A stretch of 64,000 nucleotides of DNA from Scytonema hofmannii PCC 7110 (lineage in GTDB: Bacteria; Cyanobacteriota; Cyanobacteriia; Cyanobacteriales; Nostocaceae). The stretch's first letter is position 1; the number at the start of each line of letters is the position of its first letter. Positions 26,747-36,540 of the stretch are shown piece after piece. The notes beneath the pieces were generated by a model. That model made no database searches, was not told where the DNA came from, and worked only from the letters and a program-made list of their open reading frames with translations. Where the stretch lies: positions 9,039,333-9,103,332 of the forward strand of contig NZ_KQ976354.1 in NCBI RefSeq assembly GCF_000346485.2, given 5' to 3'. The translations under genes and the position numbers were made by a program.

Positions 26747-27949
26747 ATGATTCGCATTTATACACAAACTGAGCAAGCGAAGAAATGGATAACTAAGTAT
26801 CGAGGTTGTCCACCCGTGTTTGCTTGCATTTTAGGATTTACTGACACTTGTTTGATCCCTGGTATTTCTGCGGCTGGTTCAACGCCGGAGGATAGAAAAT
26901 ACACTGCTTGTGCAGATGCTGAGTTTTTATACTATGGTACTGGCGTGAAACCTAAGTATCCCCTACCTTCACTCTTAGCTGGGGCTTCTCCAGTCTTCAT
27001 CACCCGTGCTGTAGTTGAAACATTAAAAATTCCAGTTTATATATTTAATGCTGGTTTGCCTCAGTCCCCTCCTGTTCCTGTAATAGATTTGGGCGGTTCT
27101 CCTGCCAAGTGTTTGAGCCAAGGTCAGGCTATGGACATAGCAACAGTACGCCACCTCTTCAAGCAAGGGATGGAATGGGGCGAACGATTGGCAAATAATG
27201 ACCGAAAAGACTATTACATTTTAAGCGAGTGCGTCGTTGGCGGAACAACAACTGCCCTAGCAATATTAACTGGCTTGGGTATCCAAGCTGTCGGAAAAGT
27301 TAACAGCAGTCACCCTGTTTGCAATCACGCTCAAAAGTGGGCGCTTGTGCAAGCGGGTCTTGAAAAGGCAAGATTGGGAACTGGAGACTGGGGGCTGGTA
27401 ACTAGAAGAGAAAGTTCTCGAATCCCAATCCAAAATCCAAAATCCAAAATCCAAAATTCCCCCGATCCCCTACAACTTGTTGCTGCAGTGGGCGATCCCA
27501 TGCAAGTCGCAGTTGCTGGAATGACTCTTGCTTTGAGTCGCAGTTGTGGTGTTTTGCTTGCAGGTGGGACACAAATGTTGGCAGTATATGCTTTGACTTG
27601 TGCGATCGCACACGCTTATGACGTACCTTGGCGAGTTGAAGAAGTCATTGTGGGAACAACTCGTTGGGTAGCAGAGGACTCAACGGGTGGTACTGTTGAA
27701 TTAGCCGAACTTATTGGTCGGGGTAGCAGCACTCCTGATGAATTATTCACTCCACCCTTACTGGCCACCGAACTAAGCTTTGCTGAATCTCGTTATGAAC
27801 AACTCAGAGCTTACGAAAAGGGTTTTGTAAAAGAAGGTGTAGGTGCTGGTGGCTCTTGCATTGCGGCTTATCTCTACCAAGGCTGGCAACAACACCAAGT
27901 TTTACAAGCTACTGAAAAACAAATACAGAGTTATTATCAAAATAAGTAA
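26747..27949 (+). CDS. cobT: CobT-type nicotinate-mononucleotide phosphoribosyltransferase with repeat-derived insert
   Basis: The 400-aa protein has the opening and core of the CobT family used in cyanobacteria (FACILGFTDTCLIPGISAAG, GASPVFITRAVVETL, SECVVGGTTTALAILTGLG, GDPMQVAVAGMTLALSRSCGVLLAGGTQM). The family activates the lower-ligand base for cobalamin by moving ribose phosphate from NaMN. Residues about 206-241 (GTGDWGLVTRRESS to QNPKSKIQNSP) have no place in the family. They are translated from a TCCAAAA heptamer tract and its flanks, making the protein longer than usual. The insert falls between two conserved blocks and probably forms a surface loop. Confidence 0.85.
   Translation: MIRIYTQTEQAKKWITKYRGCPPVFACILGFTDTCLIPGISAAGSTPEDRKYTACADAEFLYYGTGVKPKYPLPSLLAGASPVFITRAVVETLKIPVYIFNAGLPQSPPVPVIDLGGSPAKCLSQGQAMDIATVRHLFKQGMEWGERLANNDRKDYYILSECVVGGTTTALAILTGLGIQAVGKVNSSHPVCNHAQKWALVQAGLEKARLGTGDWGLVTRRESSRIPIQNPKSKIQNSPDPLQLVAAVGDPMQVAVAGMTLALSRSCGVLLAGGTQMLAVYALTCAIAHAYDVPWRVEEVIVGTTRWVAEDSTGGTVELAELIGRGSSTPDELFTPPLLATELSFAESRYEQLRAYEKGFVKEGVGAGGSCIAAYLYQGWQQHQVLQATEKQIQSYYQNK
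27368..27470. repeat. Heptanucleotide (CCAAAAT)n tract inside cobT
   Basis: CTGGAGACTGGGGGCTGGTAAC is followed by AATCCAAAATCCAAAATCC and further copies. The same heptamer occurs between genes at 20238, 49000 and 51325 (reverse strand). Here its length keeps the reading frame open. Confidence 0.85.
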
Positions 27950-28647
27950 TGTTGCTGACGTTGGTACTGGCAATGGATGTAAAGGGGTAATAAACTGTAA
28001 ATTGAAACCGATACACCTTTACCCAAAGCTTGACTTTTTAGGTATATTGAGGTATTGTGTTCAGACGCTTGATTAGTGCGGGATGCAAAAGCTTACTTGG
28101 CGTGAGAACCTTGAAACACTTAGCACAAACTAATTGTTAAAAACTGAATACATTTTTAAGTCTCGTACTGAATTAATTTCAGTATCTCTAACTGGGGATT
28201 AGTGGTGAGCCAGCGCTGCAGGAGGGTCTCCCTCCGTAGGCGACTGGCGAACCCGAAGGGTCAAGGAACCTAAGACATGGGGCAAGGGAACCAAGCCAAA
28301 TGGCACTTCTAGTTGAGCGAACTTATACCGTAGAGTTGGGTTTGTACAGATTTATCTACTTGTGGGTAGCTTTGTCCAAACTTTTAGAAGCGGCGTCCTA
28401 CAAGTTTTCGCCTCATAATATGAGCTTCTACACAAACAAAGTCCGCCTATGCCGATTAATGGAAAGTTGTTTTTTGAAACCGCGTAGGCGGGGTTTGCTT
28501 GTATAGCCACGATTTCTAGTCGTTCGAGCTTTAATTTGTCAAAAAAAGACTTATTTTTTTAATTTAAAACTCGGGGAGGCGTCAATACTGACTGGATTTA
28601 GTAGATGAGAGTAAAAACTCAAAAGCAAAAAGCTATTTTGATTTTAA
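27950..28647. repeat. Repeat-filled intergenic region
   Basis: A GCTGCAGGAGGGTCTCCCTCCGTAGGCGACTGGCGAACCC-type dispersed repeat lies at about 28212-28262, and a copy of the multi-hairpin element (CTTCTACACAAAC, GTCCGCCT, CGCGTAGGCGGG, TTGTATAGCC) at 28420-28528. No gene is supported in the remaining sequence; the 68-aa frame at 28300 is read through repeat sequence. Confidence 0.6.
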
Positions 28648-29025
28648 TTAAGAGTTTATTCTTTTAAGAAGTAATTGTTCTTCTAGAGCAGCGATACGAT
28701 TGTATGCTGCTGTTAATTGTGCTGTCAGGCGTTGGATTTGAATTTCCGGTGTTATTTGTTTATCCCCACCTTGAAGGTTGCTATCTGAATAAGTGCCGTC
28801 TGCTATGACATCCTTATGTTCAAAGTCTGAATTGAAACTGGTATGTCCTTTTAACTGGTGACGGCGATCGCTACCGTTTTCCGGAAAATTATCCCTAGAC
28901 TCTTCTTTTGCCAAGCTGCAATCTGATAAAGCCTGAGAAACCTTACCATCAAGCTGCTCAATGACTTGGTAGAGGGCATCCAGTTTTTGACTCAATGTCA
29001 GGACTTGCTTTTGTAATGGCTCCAT
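28648..29025 (-). CDS. Small coiled-coil hypothetical protein
   Basis: The 125-aa protein has a heptad-patterned N-terminus (LQKQVLTLSQKLDALYQVIEQLDGKVSQAL) and C-terminus (EIQIQRLTAQLTAAYNRIAALEEQLLL) joined by a polar, probably disordered middle. Such proteins oligomerise; no function can be assigned. It is alone between two gaps, and ATG 29025 is the only good start. Confidence 0.6.
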   Translation of the reverse strand: MEPLQKQVLTLSQKLDALYQVIEQLDGKVSQALSDCSLAKEESRDNFPENGSDRRHQLKGHTSFNSDFEHKDVIADGTYSDSNLQGGDKQITPEIQIQRLTAQLTAAYNRIAALEEQLLLKRINS

Positions 29026-29466
29026 TTAATACCCTCGTCCGCTTATTTCTCTCTATGTTATTAAATCTCCTGGCAATGTTAACTATACTTATGATTTTTT
29101 TAACTTTTAATATCTTCTGTCGAAATAAAATATTTAAGTCTTTCATTTGAAATATATCTACATATTTTCTTAAGGTCTTGTTCAACATTTGTGTGTAAAA
29201 AAATAAACATCTTCAATTGAAGACATTATTGCCCCAAACACCCACGAGCAATTACCCTAAACTGGTCACTGGTCACTGCTCACTGTTAGACTTACACTTG
29301 AAGTTACAGCAAAGCGGTTAGGACTTACGCACGCTCTACGAATTCTTGGCGCTCTTGGCGTCTTGGCGGTTCAATAAATCAAGGTTTCTAGCAATTTTTG
29401 CGTAAGTCCTGGCGGTAACTGATGGTGTTTTTAACTGAAAGTTCATCCATCTCAAATTGAAAATCA
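29026..29466. other. Intergenic region with short repeats
   Basis: It contains CACTGGTCACTGCTCACTG heptamer-like copies (about 29262-29286) and a CTCTTGGCGTCTTGGCGGTTC repeat (about 29345). GGACTTACGC at about 29320 and GCGTAAGTCC at about 29401 are inverted copies that bracket the latter, giving a 90-bp mobile-like palindrome. No gene is seen. Confidence 0.45.
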
Positions 29467-30609
29467 ATGGAGCGACGGTCTTTTTTACTGAATACAAGTG
29501 CGCTAGCACTGTCACAACTGATGCTAGGATGTAGTAACAATAATCAAGGGACACTCAACGTACAGTTGTTAAAAGGTTCCATCCCTGGTCAAGTGGTAAG
29601 TCAATTTAGCCGAGGATTGAAGGCACAGTTAAAGTTTGCTCCGGTAGAGCAGTTACAAGATTTATTTGAGAAATTGAAAGAGTGGCAGAAAAAAACAAAT
29701 ACTCAGGAAGCAGAATGGAGGATTTCCGTACCATTCATGACATCTAATCAAAAATCGGCTACATCTGACTTAGTAACGATGGGAGATTTTTGGTTAACTC
29801 AGGCAATTCAGGAAAAGCTCATTAAACCATTAGAAGAGTCAAAAATAAAGCAGTGGTCTGCTTTACCCAAGCGGTGGCAAAACTTAGTAACCCGTAATGA
29901 CAAAGGTCAGATCGACCCCAAAGGAAAGGTTTGGGCTATCCCTTATCGTTGGGGTACCACGGTGATTGTTTATCGCCGTGACAAATTCCAAGAATTAGGA
30001 TGGACACCCTCAGATTGGAGTGATTTGTGGCGAAATGAGCTGCTTGGACGTATTTCGGTGCTGGAACAGCCAAGAGAAGCGATTGGTTTAGTCTTAAAGA
30101 AACTGGGTCAATCTTACAACCTGGAAAATCTCGATAAAGTTCCAAATTTAGAAAAAGAACTAGTATCACTGGATCGACAGGTAAAATTTTACAGTTCCAC
30201 AAAGTATTTAGAACCTCTGATCGTCGGGGACACTTGGTTAGCAGTGGGTTGGTCTAATGATGTTGTCCAAACACTTGGGCGTTACCCCCAACTTTCTGTA
30301 GTTGTTCCCAAGTCTGGAACAGCAATATGGGCTGACCTCTGGGTAAGCCCTGCAGGGAAAGAAAATGAAGATTTACTATACAATTGGTTAGATTTTTGTT
30401 TAACGCCTCAAATTGCTCAAGAAATATCTTTGCTCACCAAAACGAATTCACCTGCGATCGCAAATCTACCCAAGTCCGATATTCAAGAGTCCTTACGTAA
30501 ACTACTACAGATGAACGTTGAAGTTTTTGATAAAAGTGATTTTTTACTTCCCCTATCCCCAACTGCGACAGCTCGCTATCAATCCTTATTTGCTAGCATC
30601 CAAGGGTAG
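29467..30609 (+). CDS. Polyamine-type ABC transporter substrate-binding lipoprotein
   Basis: The 380-aa protein begins with a short signal and lipobox (LSQLMLGC, Cys about residue 22), so it is lipid-anchored on the periplasmic face. The body follows the PotD/spermidine-putrescine binding fold, with KVWAIPYRWGTTVIVYRRDKFQELGWTPSDWSDLW as the hinge/ligand segment and DTWLAVGWSNDV near the second lobe. The RRSF pair near the start also resembles a twin-arginine start. The cognate permease and ATPase are not adjacent. Ligand identity is inferred from fold only. Confidence 0.8.
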   Translation: MERRSFLLNTSALALSQLMLGCSNNNQGTLNVQLLKGSIPGQVVSQFSRGLKAQLKFAPVEQLQDLFEKLKEWQKKTNTQEAEWRISVPFMTSNQKSATSDLVTMGDFWLTQAIQEKLIKPLEESKIKQWSALPKRWQNLVTRNDKGQIDPKGKVWAIPYRWGTTVIVYRRDKFQELGWTPSDWSDLWRNELLGRISVLEQPREAIGLVLKKLGQSYNLENLDKVPNLEKELVSLDRQVKFYSSTKYLEPLIVGDTWLAVGWSNDVVQTLGRYPQLSVVVPKSGTAIWADLWVSPAGKENEDLLYNWLDFCLTPQIAQEISLLTKTNSPAIANLPKSDIQESLRKLLQMNVEVFDKSDFLLPLSPTATARYQSLFASIQG

Positions 30610-30677
30610 GGACTGGGTATTGGCTAAGTCATTCGTTGATTCCTATTCCCCATTCCCTATTCCCTATTCCCTACTCC

Positions 30678-31184
30678 CTACTTTTGAGTTTGTAACCCTA
30701 GCTTGCTTTGAAGATTCATGTCTATTCTGCACATAGCTGGACTCGCACTAAAATTACACGTGTAGGTTGCTAATCGTTCTTGTTGATAGTTAAACACGCG
30801 GACGTTGTAACCGTAATTGCGTGCGACTGTACCCAAACGATTTACAAAATCATAACGTTCCAGATAATCTAGCAAGCTCCAAATTTGTTGATTGACGATC
30901 AAGTCAACTCTAGCAGGTTCTGCACTAGAAACTGGGTATGCTATCCAGTTATCTAGGAGTTTGTTTTCTGAATTTTCCTTTGCCAACCACAAACTAGGAA
31001 CAGTCAAATGTTCTTGGTAGATAGTGTTAGCCGTAACAACAGAACCTGTAGGATTAGTCAATAAATTTAATTCTAACGGTTTGTCAGAAACTGGTGGAAT
31101 TGGTGAATTTTCTGCAAAGGAGGATTGATTGGGCAGTAAGACTGCAGTCAAAAAAATACTTAAAAGTAGTGCAAGCTGACGCAT
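30678..31184 (-). CDS. Secreted hypothetical protein
   Basis: The 168-aa protein has a clear signal peptide (MRQLALLLSIFLTAVLLP, cleavage near SSFAEN). The mature domain of about 140 residues has two cysteines in CNFSASPAMC near the C-terminus that could form a disulfide. No family was recognised. It is convergent with the binding-protein gene; a CTATTCC repeat tract lies between them. Confidence 0.65.
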   Translation of the reverse strand: MRQLALLLSIFLTAVLLPNQSSFAENSPIPPVSDKPLELNLLTNPTGSVVTANTIYQEHLTVPSLWLAKENSENKLLDNWIAYPVSSAEPARVDLIVNQQIWSLLDYLERYDFVNRLGTVARNYGYNVRVFNYQQERLATYTCNFSASPAMCRIDMNLQSKLGLQTQK

Positions 31185-31448
31185 TTTTGAATGAAAAAGT
31201 AGAAATCAAGGGTGAAGTTAATGGTTTTACTCACAGCTTTTGACAAAGCACAACTTGGTGTTTTTGAAATGAGTTTCCCACCCAAGTATAATACAGAACT
31301 TACCAAATTAGGTTTCGTTTTTTCTGTTGGTACTGTAATAATAACCAGCAGCCAGCCTTATACCAAACAATGGAACAAATGCTAAGACTATAGAAAGTTC
31401 AAGAACAGACTTTATTCCAGTGGAAGTACTGGTATCACTGGTCACTGG

Positions 31449-32861
31449 TCACTGGTCACTGTTCTGAGTCACAGGCAATTCAATGAAAAATGTTGTTCCT
31501 TGATGAGAGTCTGAATGACACCAGAGTTTTCCATTGTGTTGATTAATGACAATTTGATAACTGATAGATAATCCTAAACCTGTTCCTTTACCAGGAGATT
31601 TTGTTGTAAAAAATGGATCGAAGATTTTTGATTGGATGCTTGGCTTGATTCCACAACCATTATCAGTAATATTAATGACAACATAGTCTTGTTCTTGCAG
31701 ATAATGACTTTTTGTCTTATCTTTTTTTATACAGGTAAAAATCTGAAGCCTTGGTTGTACAACCTGAACTTGTCTATCAAAATCTATTTCTTTTGTTTTC
31801 ATTTCATCTAAAGCATCAATGGCGTTACTAAGAACGTTCATAAATACTTGATTCAGTTGACTAGGATAACATTCTATAAGAGGGATATCACCGTAATCTT
31901 TGATAACTTGAATTTCTCCAGATTTATGTTGTTGCAAACGATGTTGCAGCATGAGTAGAGTACTATCTATACCTTCATGAATATCAGCTTTTTTGAGTGC
32001 TTCTTCACCGAGACGGGAAAAATTACGTAAGGATAACACTATTTGACTAATTCGGTTAGCACCAGATGCCATTGAAACTAATAATTTGAAAAAATCTTCT
32101 GCAATAAAATCTAAATTGATGTATTCTATTTGTTGTTGAATTTCCGCTACAGAGTTGGGGTAGTATTGCTGGTAGAGTTTTATAAGATCTAACAAATTTT
32201 GAGTATAGGTCTGAGCGTAGGTGATATTGCCATGGATAAAGCTGACGGGATTGTTAATTTCGTGAGCCACACCTGCAACTAATTGCCCCAAGCTTACCAT
32301 TTTTTCATTATGAATTAATAAACTTTGAGTGCGAGTGAGTTCTTCTAGGGTTATTTCTAGCTGAGTGGCTTTCAAGCGTTCTTGTTGCGAGAGTGTCCGC
32401 AAAGCTTCTTCCATCTTCTTTCGTTCAGTAATTTCTTGTTCTAGTTCTAGGTTGATTTTTTTCAAAGACTCCGGGCTGGGAAGAGCAAGTGCTAAAGGAA
32501 CTAACGGCACTAGAGTGAGTGCAGTATATAGCGAAATAATGGCAGTTATGGCTTTCAACAATCCACTAACCCAATAAATTGGATGCCAAAGCGTCCAGAT
32601 CTCCATGACATGGGTAGTCCCACAAGCGACAATGAATGCTCCAAATAGCAAAAAAATCCAAGAGAAAGGCAAATCTTGACGCTTGTGGACAAAATAGAGT
32701 ATCACTACTGGAATTGAGTAATAGGCGATGGCAATACAACTATCTGATAAGACATGAAGCCAAACTAATCCAGGATTCCAAAGATAGCAATGACCGTGAG
32801 GAATAAAAGCTATGGGCATAAAAAGATTTTGCAAAACCTCCAGCATTAAATTACTCTGCAA
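31449..32861 (-). CDS. Ethylene-receptor-like sensor histidine kinase
   Basis: The 470-aa protein has three N-terminal membrane helices with the ethylene-binding-domain pattern of plant ETR1: Asp40, Tyr47, Ile50, Pro51, Cys80 and His84. Their spacings (D to C 40, C to H 4) are identical to ETR1 D25-C65-H69, the Cys/His pair being the copper ligands. A coiled-coil at about 135-185 leads to a histidine kinase core: H box [11 protein letters not shown] (His200), N box [13 protein letters not shown]1 DNGCGI and G2 GKGTGLGLS. No GAF or receiver domain is present, so it would signal to a separate regulator. Known relatives in Synechocystis bind ethylene and affect light responses. Confidence 0.88.
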   Translation of the reverse strand: MQSNLMLEVLQNLFMPIAFIPHGHCYLWNPGLVWLHVLSDSCIAIAYYSIPVVILYFVHKRQDLPFSWIFLLFGAFIVACGTTHVMEIWTLWHPIYWVSGLLKAITAIISLYTALTLVPLVPLALALPSPESLKKINLELEQEITERKKMEEALRTLSQQERLKATQLEITLEELTRTQSLLIHNEKMVSLGQLVAGVAHEINNPVSFIHGNITYAQTYTQNLLDLIKLYQQYYPNSVAEIQQQIEYINLDFIAEDFFKLLVSMASGANRISQIVLSLRNFSRLGEEALKKADIHEGIDSTLLMLQHRLQQHKSGEIQVIKDYGDIPLIECYPSQLNQVFMNVLSNAIDALDEMKTKEIDFDRQVQVVQPRLQIFTCIKKDKTKSHYLQEQDYVVINITDNGCGIKPSIQSKIFDPFFTTKSPGKGTGLGLSISYQIVINQHNGKLWCHSDSHQGTTFFIELPVTQNSDQ

Positions 32862-33138
32862 TTATGTTTTATCTCAATACTTGTTTTTTATGATTCATCC
32901 GGGTAAGGCAGAGGGTAGAGAGAATTTATTACATCTGCATTATAAAAACCTCAAATAAAAAGGAGTTGATCTGCAAATAGCTTTTCATTTAAAGCCTTAA
33001 ATTTAAAATATATGTGATTAGTGGAAAATACTGAGTTGTAGAGACCCCTATCTAGAAGATATTGAGTCTCTTTATATCATAAATGCTATAACAAATAATA
33101 TTGTATTATTCTGTCTAATTACAACCGTTAAAGTACTG

Positions 33139-33861
33139 ATGATTCTTGAGCGTAACTCTCTTCTCTTAAAGGAAATAGCAGAATTCTTAAATGACTATTT
33201 AGCAATTGAGAAATATTTTCAGGAAGAACAGGGCGGCGTGTATCTTCCTTCAATACGTCCTATCAAGCGTTTGGGTTTAGCGCTAGAACCTTGGACGGAG
33301 TTGCAGGAATGGGTTGACGCAGAAAATTTAGACGCTGTGTTCTTACATCGACCTTGGAAACTTCAACCAGGACAACTTACACCAGATATCGGTGTCATCT
33401 CTTATCATTTGGCATTTGATGAACGCCTAACACTCTCATTTAACCCCGAATTGGCGAAAATTTTGGGAATGTCTTGTGTGTTCGTTTTGGGTGAGAAAAA
33501 AAATAGACCGATTGGAATGATTGGAGACATCCCAACGCAAAGTTTTGCTGAGTTGTGCGATCGCATCAGTCAAATTTTTGGTGGATACGAGCAAATACGT
33601 GGAGTAGATAAACCTGAAGAAGTCCGAAAAATTGCTGTTGTCGGTGCAATGACAGACGAACTGGTACGAGAAGCAACAAATCGTGGTGCAACAGCCTACA
33701 TTACAGGACAGTTACGCAAAGGGGCTGATTTTGCATTGCAGGAAACAAAAATGAATGCGATCGCAGTAGGTCATTACCGTAGCGAAGCATGGGGTTTGCG
33801 GGCGCTAGCTAAGGTACTGTACGAACGCTGGTCTAGTCTCGAAATTGTCTATGCTTTATAA
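33139..33861 (+). CDS. Nif3-like dinuclear metal-centre protein
   Basis: The 240-aa protein has the DUF34/Nif3 metal ligands in FLHRPWK, SYHLAFDERL and the late VGHYRSEAWG, with GATAYITGQL between. Nif3-family proteins form hexameric rings with a two-metal site; biochemical function is poorly defined despite GTP cyclohydrolase-like annotation. It is solitary, directly before the tandem repeat array. Confidence 0.85.
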   Translation: MILERNSLLLKEIAEFLNDYLAIEKYFQEEQGGVYLPSIRPIKRLGLALEPWTELQEWVDAENLDAVFLHRPWKLQPGQLTPDIGVISYHLAFDERLTLSFNPELAKILGMSCVFVLGEKKNRPIGMIGDIPTQSFAELCDRISQIFGGYEQIRGVDKPEEVRKIAVVGAMTDELVREATNRGATAYITGQLRKGADFALQETKMNAIAVGHYRSEAWGLRALAKVLYERWSSLEIVYAL

Positions 33862-34211
33862 AAATTTTGTTTGACAATAGGGCAATGAACTACTTAAAAA
33901 GTTTCCTGAATGATTTTAAATTCGTCTAATAAATTATTTTTTTTTATAAAACCGTATTGTATTTAACAGTCTTTAATTAATAGAAGAATTGCCAAAATGG
34001 CAACTTAGAAATGAATAAGCTCTATACATTAAAGACAGTTAAAGATGGTAAACGACTTCAAGGGTGTTATTATCAGGGTGTATCACATATTCAATCATTT
34101 GTGATACACTTTTCGCAAAACAAGAAGGTAGACGGAGTAAAAACAGCTAGATTCAGGAATGTAAACATGGCTGAAATCCCTACCAATCATAAAGCTTCAG
34201 CAGCAAAAAAA
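33862..34211. other. Leader of the array: diverged first unit
   Basis: This stretch aligns loosely with the array units: GCCAAAATGGCAAC (33991) corresponds to GCCATAGTGGCAAC, AAGGGTGTTAT recurs, and AAGCTTCAGC precedes the terminator as in the units. It has its own 10-bp hairpin, GTGTATCACA / TGTGATACAC at 34078-34109, absent from the units. A 92-aa frame from 34011 is not supported by any codon or motif evidence. Confidence 0.5.
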
Positions 34212-34259
34212 GAGTGGGAGCGTGAAAGCGATTGGTATGCTTGCTTCCGCTCTTTTTTT
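34212..34259 (+). terminator. Intrinsic terminator of the diverged unit
   Basis: GAGTGGGAGC pairs with GCTTCCGCTC (using G-U pairs), followed by seven Ts. The loop AAGCGATTGGTATGCTTGC is identical to that of the eight array units, although the stem bases differ. Confidence 0.7.
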
Positions 34260-34634
34260 ATCTTAAAAAGGATTTTCGTTACTTGCTAACAGTTTAGAGA
34301 CTGTTAGAAAAGACTGACATATGAGGGGTATTGCCCTGCATTCTTAGCAATAAAGAGAATGATATATTTCAAGATAGTTAAGTTATTTCATGTCATGAAA
34401 GAGGAAGTTACACACTTTTTCATATAAATTTGTAGTGAATTTAACGGTTATGTTAATTCTAACAAACGTGCCATAGTGGCAACAAAGAAAAGAGCAAATG
34501 AAATAAATTAAAGACAAGAAATGACGGCAAAGTGTTGTTCTAAAACTGTACAAAATATCAAAAAACCTCAAGAACATCTACTAGAAAAGAGAACTCAGAC
34601 ACAGAACACATATCTAAAATTGATAGACAACCCA

Positions 34635-34664
34635 TTGCCTAAAAGAAAAAATCTTATCTAAATA
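34635..34664 (+). promoter_or_regulatory. Predicted promoter of unit 1 small RNA (representative)
   Basis: TTGCCT and TAAATA are separated by 18 bp and lie 6-10 bp upstream of the folded segment. The same pair is present in every unit, with the -35 drifting to TTACCT (units 4-6) and TTACTT (unit 8) while the -10 is unchanged. In unit 1 conservation with the other units resumes just upstream of this point. Confidence 0.5.
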
Positions 34665-34669
34665 ATCAA

Positions 34670-34827
34670 GCGTGCATTTGTCGCAACAGGACTAGTAGAG
34701 ACGTTGTTAACTACAGAAAGCCCCCTAAATAACTGACAACGTCTCCACATATTCCGAAGCGCTTCAGCGACAAATGGCGAGTGGGAGCAGAAAAGCGATT
34801 GGTATGCTTGCTCCCACTCTTTTTTTT
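34670..34827 (+). ncRNA. Predicted structured small RNA, unit 1
   Basis: The segment between promoter and T-run folds as a closed domain. CATTTGTCGC (34675) pairs over 10 bp with GCGACAAATG (34767). Inside, GAGACGTTGTTA pairs with TGACAACGTCTC around a loop containing AAAGCCCCCTAAATAA. Then comes the terminator stem GAGTGGGAGCA / TGCTCCCACTC (34779-34819), in which AAGC / GCTT extends the helix, and eight Ts. Unit 1 has the fully paired inner stem. No protein is encoded. Expression and exact ends are inferred, not shown. Confidence 0.6.
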
Positions 34828-35241
34828 ATATTTCCTAGACTTTTGGTTAATTACTAACATTTAAAATGCGGTAATAACAAAAATAACAGATGAGGGGTAT
34901 TGCCCTGCATTCTGAGTTAAGAGAAGAATGATATATTCAAGATAGTTAAGTCATCTAGTGTCATGAAAGAGCCAGAGTTTTCTCTTCTCATTTTCTGATT
35001 TTGTGATGAATTTAACAGTTAACAAACTTCTAAAAAACGTGCCATAGTGGCAACAAAGAAAAGATAAAATGAACTAAATTAAAGATAAGAAATGACGGAA
35101 AAGGGTGTTATCTAAAACAGGATAAACTATCAAACTAACTTAAAGGCATCCACTGCAAAAAGGACTCAGAAATTCTCTGAAATATCCCAAATTGATAGAC
35201 AACCCATTGCCTAAAACAGCAAATCTTATCTAAATAATCAA

Positions 35242-35399
35242 GCGTGCATTTGTCGCAACAGGACTAGTAGAGACATTGTTAATTACAGAAAGCCCCCTAA
35301 ATAACTGACAACGTCTCTACATATTCCGAAACGCTTCAGCGACAAATGATGAGTGGGAGCAGAAAAGCGATTGGTATGCTTGCTCCCACTCTTTTTTTT
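35242..35399 (+). ncRNA. Predicted structured small RNA, unit 2
   Basis: Same fold as unit 1. The inner stem reads GAGACATTG, giving one A-C mismatch, but its outer end is extended because the 3' arm is GTCTCTA. Promoter-like TTGCCT-18-TAAATA. Confidence 0.6.
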
Positions 35400-35811
35400 A
35401 TATTTCCTAGACTTTTGGTTAATTACTAACATTTAAAACCCAGTAGAACCAGATGAATAAATGAGGGGTATTGCCCTGCATTCTGAGTTAAGAGAAGAAT
35501 GATATATTCAAGATAGTTAAGTCATCTAATGTCATGAAAGAGCCGAGTTTTCTCTTCTCATTTTCTGATTTTGTGATGAATTTAACAGTTAACAAAGTTC
35601 TAGAAAACGTGCCATAGTGGCAACAGAGAAAAGATAAAATGAACTAAATTAAAGATAAGAAATGACGGAAAAGGGTGTTATCTAAAACAGGATAAACTAT
35701 CAAACTAACTTAAAGGCATCCACTGCAAAAAGGACTCAGAAATTCTCTGAAATATCCCAAATTGATAGACAACCCGTTGCCTAAAACAGCAAATCTTATC
35801 TAAATAATCAA

Positions 35812-35969
35812 GCGTGCATTTGTCGCAACAGGACTAGTAGAGACGTTGTTAATTACAGAAAGCCCCCTAAATAACTGACAACGTCTCCACATATTCCGAA
35901 ACGCTTCAGCGACAAATGATGAGTGGGAGCAGAAAAGCGATTGGTATGCTTGCTCCCACTCTTTTTTTT
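35812..35969 (+). ncRNA. Predicted structured small RNA, unit 3
   Basis: Inner stem GAGACGTTG, fully paired; terminator at 35921-35961 with eight Ts. The -35 TTGCCT is kept although the preceding bases changed (CCCG). Confidence 0.6.
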
Positions 35970-36382
35970 ATATTTCCTAGACTTTTGGTTAATTACTAAC
36001 ATTTAAAATGCGGTAATAACAAAAATAACAGATGAGGGGTATTGCCCTGCATTCTGAGTTAAGAGAAGAATGATATATTCAAGATAGTTAAGTCATCTAA
36101 TGTCATGAAAGAGCCGAGTTTTCTCTTCTCATTTTCTGATTTTGTGATGAATTTAACAGTTAACAAAGTTCTAGAAAACGTGCCATAGTGGCAACAAAGA
36201 AAAGATAAAATGAACTAAATTAAAGATAAGAAATGACGGAAAAGGGTGTTATCTAAAACCGGATAAACTATCAAAATAACTCAAAGGCATCCACTGCAAA
36301 AAGGACTCAGAAATTCTCTGAAATATCCCAAATTGATAGACAACCCATTACCTAAAACAGCAAATCTTATCTAAATAATCAA

Positions 36383-36540
36383 GCGTGCATTTGTCGCAAC
36401 AGGACTAGTAGAGACATTGTTAATTACAGAAAGCCCCCTAAATAACTGACAACGTCTCCACATATTCCGAAACGCTTCAGCGACAAATGATGAGTGGGAG
36501 CAGAAAAGCGATTGGTATGCTTGCTCCCACTCTTTTTTTT
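36383..36540 (+). ncRNA. Predicted structured small RNA, unit 4
   Basis: Inner stem GAGACATTG with the one mismatch; -35 is TTACCT. Terminator stem at 36492-36532 is unchanged. Confidence 0.6.

Noticed and set aside
34011-34289. 92-aa open frame at the start of the array
   Set aside because: It runs through the diverged unit's hairpins and terminator, has no ribosome site and is not kept in the other units.
36109-36190. 27-codon frame (ATGAAAGAGCC...) within array units
   Set aside because: A one-base indel in two units and divergence in unit 1 break the frame, so it is not under coding selection.
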